NCBI GenBank assembly: GCA_003509805.1
Contig: DOMV01000340.1
Coordinates: forward strand, 1 to 25,425
From: Planctomycetaceae bacterium
Lineage (GTDB): Bacteria; Planctomycetota; Planctomycetia; Pirellulales; Thermoguttaceae
Reading direction: 5' to 3'
DNA: 25,425 nt
Made by a program: the position numbers and the translations under genes. The notes beneath the pieces are model-generated. The model saw only the letters and a program-made list of their open reading frames with translations, ran no database searches and was not told the DNA's origin. Position 1 is the stretch's first letter. Each line of letters begins with the position of its first letter. Of this stretch, positions 15,127 through 21,722 are shown piece by piece.

Positions 15127-16800
15127 ATGGAAGTCGTATTTCGAAAACGCATTGTTACGCCCGTCGCCGCCGCGGTCTTTATCGTCGCAACCCTTGCCGT
15201 TGCGTCGAACCGCCCGGGATTCGCGCAGGACTGGAAGCCGAAACGGGAAACCGGCAAAAAAACCGGAACGTCGAAAATCTTGCCGGAATCCTCATTGAAC
15301 ACCTCACCGGAATCCCCGCCGAACACCCCGGAAACTCATGCGTCCCCGGCCCGATCCGACTTCGGAGCGAAGCGACAGGCGGTCAGCTATATTCCTTACG
15401 AAACGCCGGAGTCGCGAAACTGGGTTCCCGAATCCGCAGCCTGTTCGGCGATCCTTCGAATGCCGAGTCCCCTGCGCGATGTCGAACGGCGTTCCTACGA
15501 GCGGCATGTCGGTCCCGGGTATGCCTCCACCGGCAATGTTTCCACCGGCAATGTTTCCACCGGCCATGTTTCCACCGGCCATACCGCCGCCGACCCGGGG
15601 CAGGAAACGATATTCCTTGTCGAAGGCGTCGATGAAAAGGGAACGGATGAAAAGGGAAAAGAAGCAAAGAAAACGGGCGTGATCCGGCCGGTCGATTACG
15701 ATTCCCGGGAAACCGGGAAGTCGGACCGTGTCCAAACCATCCCGGACGCCCCCCCGGTCGCCGCCACGTCTCCGGCGGATTCCCAATATGCGATCGTTTA
15801 CGGCGAAACGGTCATCGGTCCCCGCTATTCGGGCGATTACCGCGAATGGGCGGAACGGTTGTCGGTCTCTTCAGCCTATCCCGGGGCCGCCTATCCCGGG
15901 GCCGCCCCTGCCGTCGGGGATGGCCGTTCATGGAGTCCGATCGGCGGTTCCGAATCGTCCCGTGCCGGAGAACCCCGTGCCGGAGAACCCCGCGCCGAAG
16001 GACGGAGCGTATCCGTCCCGCTTTCACCGAGGGCGTGCATCACGCCGGTCCTCGACCTGGCGCCGTCGTATACGCAACACCTGCCGTATACGCAGGTGTG
16101 CGGCGCCGTCGTTTGTCAGTCGAATTTCCCGTTTTCCGAATCGGGTTCCCTGCTCGATGAAATCGATTCGCTCCAAGTCGACCTGACCGATTACTTGGGC
16201 ATCCCGGAACCTCGCGAAAAAATCGAGCTCTGCCTCTTCCGCGATGAAAAAACATACATCGATTTCCTGAGGAAGGTTTTCCCGGACGCCCCGAGGGACC
16301 GGCGCGCGCTGTACGTCAAGATGCAGGGAGAGCCGGGAACGCTCCTGGTGCAACGGACCGGCGACTTCGAAATCGACCTGCGCCATGAAATGACCCACGC
16401 GATCATCCACGCGGGCATCGACAACGTCCCGATCTGGCTCGACGAAGGGCTTGCCAAATACTTCGAGCCGAAACCCGAGAACCGGCCGCGCGGCAATCCC
16501 TACATGAAACCGATCGCCCGGAACAACATGTTCGGGATCATCCCGAACATGGAGCGGCTCGAAAAACTGGAGCACATCGGCGACATGGGGCCAAAAGAAT
16601 ACCGCGATTCCTGGGCCTGGGTGCATTTCATGGTCCATTTCTCGCCCGAAACGCATCACCTGCTTGCCGGATACCTCCAAATGCTCGGCACACTCCCGCC
16701 GGACAGGAAAACCCCGCCGACGCTTTCCGGTTATCTCAAAGGACGGATCGACAATCCGCGAAGCGCTTACGGGACACATTTCAAAAAGTGGTCGCGCTGA
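15127..16800 (+). CDS. secreted DUF1570-type HEXXH metallopeptidase with repetitive linker
   Basis: The 557-residue protein has an N-terminal signal peptide (PVAAAVFIVATLAVA, cleavage likely after GFAQ near residue 36). Residues 40-300 are a low-complexity, probably disordered linker containing several tandem repeats. The C-terminal 240 residues form the catalytic part: H420-E-M-T-H424 and a downstream glutamate in WLDEGLAKYFEP (E440), the gluzincin arrangement seen in DUF1570 and peptidase-MA-like proteins of planctomycetes. The substrate is unknown. The ATG at 15127 is chosen because it gives the signal peptide; an earlier in-frame start would bury it. It follows the permease gene by 137 bp. 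Confidence 0.85.
   Translation: MEVVFRKRIVTPVAAAVFIVATLAVASNRPGFAQDWKPKRETGKKTGTSKILPESSLNTSPESPPNTPETHASPARSDFGAKRQAVSYIPYETPESRNWVPESAACSAILRMPSPLRDVERRSYERHVGPGYASTGNVSTGNVSTGHVSTGHTAADPGQETIFLVEGVDEKGTDEKGKEAKKTGVIRPVDYDSRETGKSDRVQTIPDAPPVAATSPADSQYAIVYGETVIGPRYSGDYREWAERLSVSSAYPGAAYPGAAPAVGDGRSWSPIGGSESSRAGEPRAGEPRAEGRSVSVPLSPRACITPVLDLAPSYTQHLPYTQVCGAVVCQSNFPFSESGSLLDEIDSLQVDLTDYLGIPEPREKIELCLFRDEKTYIDFLRKVFPDAPRDRRALYVKMQGEPGTLLVQRTGDFEIDLRHEMTHAIIHAGIDNVPIWLDEGLAKYFEPKPENRPRGNPYMKPIARNNMFGIIPNMERLEKLEHIGDMGPKEYRDSWAWVHFMVHFSPETHHLLAGYLQMLGTLPPDRKTPPTLSGYLKGRIDNPRSAYGTHFKKWSR
15526..15585 (+). repeat. 15-bp tandem repeat in the DUF1570 peptidase linker
   Basis: Four units of TCCACCGGCAATGTT or one- to four-base variants encode the five-residue step STGNV/STGHV. 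The units are nearly identical, which suggests recent expansion. Confidence 0.9.
15874..16005 (+). repeat. two further 15-bp repeat arrays in the DUF1570 peptidase linker
   Basis: GCCTATCCCGGGGCC occurs twice exactly (15874-15903). CGTGCCGGAGAACCC occurs twice exactly plus one diverged unit (15961-16005). They encode AYPGA and RAGEP steps. The unit sequences are unrelated to each other but share the 15-bp period. Confidence 0.85.
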
Positions 16801-16850
16801 TCGAAATGCGCCCGGGGCAGCTCTTTGAGGAAACGCCGGTTCTCCAGGAC

Positions 16851-16965
16851 CTACCCTTCCACGACCCCGATTTCCTCCTCCGTCAGGCCGTAGAGTTCGT
16901 ACACCAGCGTGTCGATCTGCTTGTCGAGGATCGAAATCCGCTGTTCGGCCAAGTCATCACTGTGC
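16851..16965 (-). pseudogene. remnant: C-terminal tail of a restriction-modification enzyme (type IIG / N6-adenine methylase type)
   Basis: The minus strand encodes about 38 residues ending AEQRISILDKQIDTLVYEL, then YGLTEEEIGVVEG and a stop at 16851-16853. A tail of the form LVYxLYGLTEEEI is characteristic of large type II/IIG restriction-methylase and related N6-adenine methylase proteins. Nothing upstream belongs to such a gene: repeat R copy B begins where the similarity stops. The fragment cannot be functional. The identification is from remembered family sequence. Confidence 0.65.
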
Positions 16966-17099
16966 TATACCGGAAACGCAGTGAACACGGACATTTGATC
17001 AAGTCTGTCTGCCGCACTCAATCGACTTTAACTTCTGTTCAGACAAGTGCTTAAACGGATCGTTCGCCCGGCGAGGATTATCATGCCGTTCGAAGTATA
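16966..17099 (+). repeat. dispersed repeat R, copy B
   Basis: It shares with copy C the stretch from GGAAACGC through CAAGTCTG and CCGCAC to TAAACG, and with copies A and D the core AAACGGATCGTTCG. About 16-20 bp of the core after GTTCG are missing here. Its right end runs into the stop codon of the transposase remnant, so it may be the non-coding 3' end of that insertion sequence. Confidence 0.7.
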
Positions 17100-17300
17100 T
17101 TTGCGACGGCGACGAAGGCATTGCAGGTCGCGTCCGGTTTGTCATCACGAGCGGCGACTCGATAGAACTGTTTTATGAAACGAAAGTTGCACTCCACGGC
17201 ATTTCGTTCCTTGTACAACTCCGTTCCTTGTACAACTCCCTGTCCTGTTCCCAAGGCTCAACGCGATTACTTTTCGGCGGTTTGGCGCTTCGGACAACCA
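17081..17300 (-). pseudogene. remnant: C-terminus of an IS5-like DDE transposase, frameshifted
   Basis: Reading the minus strand, one frame gives PPKSNRVEPWEQDRELYKER. After a 17-bp direct duplication (17205-17221 and 17222-17238) another frame gives RNAVECNFRFIKQFYRVAAR and ends ANILRTA with a stop at 17081-17083. The order SNR-KEP-W/Y-D-ELYKxRNxVE-xFxxLKxFRRxAxR is that of IS5-type transposases, with the last E of the DDE triad in RNAVE. The N-terminal part and left end are absent. The 17-bp duplication itself causes the frameshift. Confidence 0.75.
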
Positions 17301-17308
17301 TCAGACAC

Positions 17309-18271
17309 TCAATTGTCGGCGTCGGCGAGAAAACGAGTGATTTGCCGGCAACAATCTTCGAACGCGGCGCCGGCATGGGTCCGCTTGGCGATACGGGGGA
17401 CAAACCAAACCCGTGGCCGTCCGGCCATTCTGTCCCGAAAAGCGTGGATCTGGTCGGCCCGGGTCAGGGATTCGACATTTCCGTGGACGATAAAAATAGG
17501 CTGTCGAACACTTTTGACCAACGAAACCGTATTGACGAATCGACAACCGCACCAATACCCGAGAATCCGACGTTGCCAAGCCGATTTCAAAATGCTGAAC
17601 GGGCAGGAAATCGTATAAAGCACCGCCTTGCCGAGCAAAAGAACATAGCGGGGGGAACGGGTATTGACCAAGGAGCGGCTGGAGCGAACTAGGGCGTCCC
17701 AGCAGTTTTTTTCGAACAGGCGACGTTCGGGCGGCGGTCCGTCCAGGATGACGGAGGTGACACGGGGATCCGAACCGGCGGCGCACAGTGCGATGGTGGC
17801 CCCTTTTCCCATCCCCAGCACACCGATCCGGATTTCCGGCCCGGTTTTCCCGATGATCCAATCGATCGCCGCGCGAACATCGGCCAAATCGTCGACCGCG
17901 ACCAGCGGCGTCGGGTAACCTCCGGGCGAATGGAGGCTTTCGCCGTGTCCGTGGAAATCGAAGGTGAGCAGGTCGAAGCCCGCGGAAACGATTGATTCCA
18001 CATAAGGAGCGACGCCGAAACGATTTCCGTTGAGTTCATGGCAGAACAGCACGACCCCTTTGCGTTTGCGCGTCGTGTGCTTGAAAAAGGAGCCGCTCAG
18101 AAACTGTCCGTCCGTCGTGGGAATGGCAACACACTCCCCATCCTCTCGCGGGGGATGAACACTCAAGGGAAGCCAAGGAGTCCCTGAAAAAAGGCGACAG
18201 GATCTGGTCCGGGCCGACAGGAGAAACAGATGGGCGATGATTCGCAACAAAATGCCGAGGGCGACCATCAT
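17309..18271 (-). CDS. alpha/beta-hydrolase fold protein with N-terminal membrane anchor, probably catalytically inactive
   Basis: The protein has about 320 residues. An N-terminal hydrophobic segment (MMVALGILLRIIAHLFLL) probably anchors it. The fold is recognisable from KGVVLFCHELNGNRFGV (oxyanion region), LLTFDFHGHGES, DDLADVRAAIDWI, and FIVHGNVESLTR before the C-terminal helix. The nucleophile elbow reads GMGKG where GxSxG is expected; the serine position (about residue 155) is Gly, codon at 17807-17809. The usual acid after HGN is changed to VES. It may be a non-catalytic homologue or a decaying gene. The start is uncertain: ATG at 18269-18271 or a GTG 15 bp upstream; a more distal in-frame ATG lies in repeat R and is rejected. 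Its 3' end abuts the transposase remnant. Confidence 0.7.
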   Translation of the reverse strand: MMVALGILLRIIAHLFLLSARTRSCRLFSGTPWLPLSVHPPREDGECVAIPTTDGQFLSGSFFKHTTRKRKGVVLFCHELNGNRFGVAPYVESIVSAGFDLLTFDFHGHGESLHSPGGYPTPLVAVDDLADVRAAIDWIIGKTGPEIRIGVLGMGKGATIALCAAGSDPRVTSVILDGPPPERRLFEKNCWDALVRSSRSLVNTRSPRYVLLLGKAVLYTISCPFSILKSAWQRRILGYWCGCRFVNTVSLVKSVRQPIFIVHGNVESLTRADQIHAFRDRMAGRPRVWFVPRIAKRTHAGAAFEDCCRQITRFLADADN

Positions 18272-18431
18272 GGTCAGCGGAAGCACTATTGCCTGAAAGG
18301 TTGTATACACAAAAGCCCTTTTATCTACGGGGTAAAATGCAGCCGAATCGGACGACCGTCGCCGAATTCGATCCGGTTTTCGGGGCTTTGCCGCCTTGGC
18401 AATTTGTTCCTCATGAAAAATTGCCGTTCCG

Positions 18432-18588
18432 GAATACACTGGAAACGCGGTGCAAACGAACATTCGGTCAAGTCTGCCTACCGCACCCACTCGCTCCCAA
18501 CCTCTGTTTGTACAATGACATAAACGTTTCGTTCGAGCGGCAGGCGATTGTTCGCGGGAGGATTGTCATGCAGCTTACGGTATACATC
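18432..18588 (+). repeat. dispersed repeat R, copy C
   Basis: This is the longest clear copy. GGAAACGCGG and CAAGTCTGCC match copy B, and TTCGTTCGAGCGGCAGGCG followed by the GGGAGGATTGTCATG segment matches copy D almost exactly. Similarity to D ends shortly after GGTATA. It lies upstream of the hydrolase gene. Confidence 0.75.
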
Positions 18589-18789
18589 CCCACGTCTCGA
18601 TTCGCGTAATCATATCGGGAATGGAAAAAAATACCAGAGTAAACCGGACATTTGCGGAAATTTTCACGGAAAATCTTCGCCAGTTCCCGCAATGTGTCTG
18701 CGCATCTCTTTTTTAACGTAATAGTTGCATCAATTGTTTCCAGAAAATCAAACAAACCGGCGCGTTTTTTTGAAAAAACCACGCACGCC

Positions 18790-18808
18790 CCCCCATCCAG
18801 GGGGTTTT
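18790..18808 (+). terminator. possible intrinsic terminator, orphan
   Basis: CCCCC-ATCCA-GGGGG is followed by TTTT. No gene on the plus strand lies directly upstream, so if real it would be left from lost DNA. The stem is short and the T tract is only four bases. Confidence 0.25.
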
Positions 18809-19053
18809 CAACCCGGGTTTTTATGCGATGATATCTTAAGCTCTAACTGCTGTTATGAGCATATTCCGTCAAAATACCGTCAAAATGTGACCCATTGCCG
18901 GAATTTGTCAGCCGACTTCGTTGATATGGGCAGCCTGTTTTCAAACACGGGTGTTTGCCGGAGATGGGCTGAATGCGGCATGTGGGAAAACGCGTGTTCG
19001 TTTGGCGCGATTCCGCCGTGAGTTCCTGACCAATTTTAGCTTCCTTTTTCACA

Positions 19054-19854
19054 ATGGGCATTCTTGCAATTCAGTACAAAACGGCGGAAGATTCACCTGT
19101 CTTGATCGCGTTCAACCGGGAAGAACGTTTGACTCGGCCCTCACAAGCCCCCCGTATCCAGTCGGGCCGTCCCCGTGTCGTCTGCGGTATCGACCGTAAG
19201 GCGGGCGGAACCTGGGCCGGCGTCAACCAGCACGGAATGTTTGCCGCCGTTCTCAATTGCTCCAAACGATCGGTCCCCTACGATCCCCGTTCAAGAGGAT
19301 TGCTTTGTAAAGAGCTTTTGGCGTGCAGGACGGCCGAGGAAGCGCTTGATCGGGCCGTTCGCGAACTTTCGACCGGCTGTTACGCCGGCGGACATTTTTT
19401 CTGCGTCGACCGACACAGCGGCGGCGTCGTTTACGGCGGCGATGAAATCGAAGTGGAACGCTTGACGCCGGGATTGCATATCCTTTCTTCGAACCGGTTG
19501 GACGATTATCGCGATTCCCGTCAGGAATTCGTGCGGCGCCTTTTGACGCTCCAGCGGCTCGACTCGGCGGTCGCCTTCCTGGCCGTCGCCAGCCGGACCT
19601 TTTCGCGCAAGCCGGATGTGAGCGGCAAACGAGGGATCGTGATCGTCGAACCCGATTACGGGACCGTTTCCTCCATGCTCCTGTCCCTGACGGAAAAAAC
19701 GCAGCGGTCCATCATGCAGTATGCGGCCGGGCCCCCGAGTGAAAAGCCGTTCGAGGACGTTTCCGCCCTGTTACGACAGGTCCTGTCCACCGATCGCGCC
19801 AGCCAGAGAGCCGCCGCCGCTCCTGTCAACGTTGCCGCCGCGAGCAACCAATGA
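19054..19854 (+). CDS. TANGO2 / NRDE family protein
   Basis: The 266-residue protein has the N-terminal family block: an opening beta strand, VLIAFNREERLTRPS (the NRDE motif as NREE), SGRPRVVCGIDRKAGGTW and AGVNQHGMFAAVLN. HILSSNRLDD and a helical tail follow. Family members are known from bacteria to animals (human TANGO2) but the biochemical activity is not settled. Most members I recall begin Met-Cys, and the Cys could act as an N-terminal nucleophile; here residue 2 is Gly. There is no signal peptide, so it is probably cytoplasmic. The start at 19054 is the only ATG before the conserved block. It stands alone and converges on the next gene. Confidence 0.85.
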   Translation: MGILAIQYKTAEDSPVLIAFNREERLTRPSQAPRIQSGRPRVVCGIDRKAGGTWAGVNQHGMFAAVLNCSKRSVPYDPRSRGLLCKELLACRTAEEALDRAVRELSTGCYAGGHFFCVDRHSGGVVYGGDEIEVERLTPGLHILSSNRLDDYRDSRQEFVRRLLTLQRLDSAVAFLAVASRTFSRKPDVSGKRGIVIVEPDYGTVSSMLLSLTEKTQRSIMQYAAGPPSEKPFEDVSALLRQVLSTDRASQRAAAAPVNVAAASNQ

Positions 19855-19896
19855 TTCCAGGGCGTGTTTCCGGAGCACGATGCGTGAGCGCGTGTT

Positions 19897-20538
19897 TCAA
19901 AGGACGCATCCGCCTGCGACGTCGACGGCGATTCCGTCCGTGAGGCGGCGCAGCACTTCGATGGCGACGATCAACGTGTCCGGCGTCAAAACCGCGGAAT
20001 CGTATTCTTCCAGCAGGAATTCACCGGAGTCGTTTTCTCCCGTATCAAGACCGGGCGGGGGTTCCGCGTAATGGTCCGGGTCGAAATGAAATCGTCCGGA
20101 AGAAAGCCGTTGCGCCTCGGCGATGTTGCGGCCCGGCGCCCGGGTTTTCCGCGGTTTCACCGGGGAGGGCGGCGTCGCACGATCCAGTTGTTCGAAATGG
20201 AGCAATTCGATTTTCGCCGTCGCTTCCCGGGCGCGTTCCAACGCGAGCCGGTCCTGTTCCTCCGCCTCGTTTTGCAGCTCGTCGACAAGCTGCGCGATCT
20301 CTTCCGACAAACGAGGCCCTTCGTTCCAAACGATTTCGATCCCGGCGTGGCTGTCTTCGGAAACGGCGCTCAGCAAGGACAAACGTCCCTCCGCATCCTG
20401 TTCTTCGGAACGGATGACAAGTCCCGGCAGGACCTTGAAAAGTCCGCTTTTGACTTTTTCCGACGGCGGTCGCAGTTCCCGTTTCGTCAACACGAAATAG
20501 GTCTCCCGCCAATGATATCGCGGATCATCGAACAGCAT
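19897..20538 (-). CDS. conserved-looking hypothetical protein (213 residues)
   Basis: I do not recognise a named family. The N-terminus MLFDDPRYHWRETYFVLTK is followed by a compact mixed region (about 20-80). A charged, probably coiled-coil helix (about 80-115, rich in E, A and R) and a proline-rich linker come next. The C-terminal part is acidic and ends in a hydrophobic helix around LIVAIEVLRRLTDGIAV. There is no signal peptide. Codon use matches its neighbours and the frame is long and undisturbed, which supports a real gene. It lies 143 bp downstream of proC on the same strand and may be co-transcribed. Its role is unknown. Confidence 0.7.
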   Translation of the reverse strand: MLFDDPRYHWRETYFVLTKRELRPPSEKVKSGLFKVLPGLVIRSEEQDAEGRLSLLSAVSEDSHAGIEIVWNEGPRLSEEIAQLVDELQNEAEEQDRLALERAREATAKIELLHFEQLDRATPPSPVKPRKTRAPGRNIAEAQRLSSGRFHFDPDHYAEPPPGLDTGENDSGEFLLEEYDSAVLTPDTLIVAIEVLRRLTDGIAVDVAGGCVL

Positions 20539-20592
20539 GCGGGGATTACGGGTTGGAAAAGAGGATGTTCAGTCTGAAAAACACGTGGCCGA

Positions 20593-20615
20593 CGGTACGG
20601 CGCCCGGCCGTACCG
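20593..20615. repeat. strong hairpin between proC and the 213-residue gene
   Basis: CGGTACGGC and GCCGTACCG form 9-bp arms around a 5-nt loop. No T tract follows on either strand, so it is not a standard terminator. It could be a processing or attenuation element in a shared transcript. Confidence 0.55.
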
Positions 20616-20627
20616 CGACGGGTGCCC

Positions 20628-20683
20628 GGTCATGCGGCCCCGGTCAAACAAGCCCAATCAAACAAGCCCGGTCAAACGGGTTT
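20628..20683 (+). repeat. 14-bp tandem repeat ending at the proC stop codon
   Basis: Units of the type GGTCAAACAAGCCC occur four times: one diverged, one exact, then AATCAAACAAGCCC, and a last one running into the proC stop. It is non-coding apart from the last two bases. Confidence 0.75.
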
Positions 20684-21533
20684 ACTTGCCCAATTCGGCG
20701 GAACGGTGTGTCGCACTCTCGACGGCATGGATCAGGGCGTGCCGGAAACCTGCTTCTTCCAGGGCGGCCAAGCCGGTGATCGTGGTGCCACCGGGAGAGG
20801 TGACACGATCCTTCAAAACCGCCGGATGATCTCCGGTTGCGAGAACCATCTGCGCCGCTCCCTTGAACGTTTGGGCGGCAAGGCGGAGGGCGATATCCCG
20901 CGGCAATCCCATTTTGACGCCGCCGTCGGCAAGGGCTTCGATCATCGTAAACACGTAGGCCGGACCGCTTCCCGAAAGTCCCGTCACGGCATCCATAAGA
21001 CTCTCGGTCACTTCGACGGCGACCCCGACCGTTTCGAGCAGGCCCTTGACCAGATCGGCGTCGTCCCTGGTGATCGCCGGGGAAAGGCAGTATCCGCTGG
21101 CCGCTTCCCCGATCAAACAAGGTGTGTTCGGCATCACGCGGACGAGCGCAACCTGATTGCCGAGGTATTTCATGTAGGTCGCCAATTGGATCCCGGCCGC
21201 GATACTCACGATGATCTTGCCGGCCGTGATATTCGGATTGCGCGACCGCCGGATGTCGTCGTGGGTCGAAAGATCGCCGAGCAGTTGACCCATCTGGTAC
21301 GGCTTGACGCCCAGGAAAACGATATCGCATTGCGCGAGCACCTCGTGCGCGGTTCCGAGCAGCGTTCCGCCGGTATTCGTACGAAATCGGGTTGCCGAAA
21401 CGTCGTAAACGTCGAAACCGAATATTTTCGAGGCGTCGACGACGTCCTTGTTTATCAGCCCGCTTGCGAGCGCCGTCGCCATCTGGCCCGTGCCGATGAA
21501 ACCGATTTTTTTGTTGATGAATGTCAAACCCAT
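20682..21533 (-). CDS. proC: pyrroline-5-carboxylate reductase
   Basis: This enzyme catalyses the last step of proline synthesis, reducing 1-pyrroline-5-carboxylate with NAD(P)H in the cytoplasm. The 283 residues have the expected Rossmann start IGFIGTGQMATALASGL and the strand IVFLGVKPYQM. VRVMPNTPCLIGEAASGY follows. The C-terminal signature DAVTGLSGSGPAYVF, then VTSPGGTTITGLAALE and the ending RSAELGK, are typical of family members. The ATG at 21531-21533 is chosen because the fold starts about 10 residues later; a further upstream in-frame ATG would add 58 residues drawn from repeat R copy D. No other proline genes are near. Confidence 0.97.
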   Translation of the reverse strand: MGLTFINKKIGFIGTGQMATALASGLINKDVVDASKIFGFDVYDVSATRFRTNTGGTLLGTAHEVLAQCDIVFLGVKPYQMGQLLGDLSTHDDIRRSRNPNITAGKIIVSIAAGIQLATYMKYLGNQVALVRVMPNTPCLIGEAASGYCLSPAITRDDADLVKGLLETVGVAVEVTESLMDAVTGLSGSGPAYVFTMIEALADGGVKMGLPRDIALRLAAQTFKGAAQMVLATGDHPAVLKDRVTSPGGTTITGLAALEEAGFRHALIHAVESATHRSAELGK

Positions 21534-21581
21534 GTCGTCCGCTTTCTTTCTGGTCTGTGAATCGATTTTGAAAAATCGGGT

Positions 21582-21660
21582 GATATACCGTAAACGGCAT
21601 GACAATCCTCCCGCGCACAATCGCCTGCCGCTCGAACGATCCGCATAAACAACGACACGA
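21582..21660 (-). repeat. dispersed repeat R, copy D
   Basis: On the minus strand GCGGATCGTTCGAGCGGCAG is followed by GCGATTGTGCGCGGGAGG, ATTGTCATGCCG and TTTACGGTATA. This nearly repeats copy C and is the only copy in the opposite orientation. It lies about 50 bp upstream of proC; the distal limit is uncertain. Confidence 0.75.
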
Positions 21661-21722
21661 CGCCACGGACCCGGTCGTTTCACGCTGCATACGCTCCCGG
21701 CTTGCATGAATCGAACGCGGGA

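Larger units (their letters stand above)
18272..19053. other. 782-bp gap between the hydrolase and TANGO2 genes
   Basis: It holds repeat R copy C and a possible hairpin terminator at 18790. Short open frames in it show no protein features. Between about 18310 and 18430 the hydrolase promoter should lie, but I see no clear hexamers. The part from 18590 to 19053 is more AT-rich than the genes around it and has no recognised content, possibly more decayed mobile DNA. Confidence 0.5.

Noticed and set aside
15526..15585. CRISPR-like short regular repeats
   Set aside because: The units are contiguous, 15 bp long and in frame inside a coding linker; there are no spacers.
16330..16350. A fourth copy of palindromic repeat P in the DUF1570 gene
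   Set aside because: Only GAGCCGGGAAC matches; the second arm is absent and the stretch encodes conserved-looking protein sequence.
18272..18490. An N-terminal extension of the hydrolase starting at 18490
   Set aside because: The extra 73 residues come from repeat R and intergenic sequence and precede a natural membrane-anchor start.
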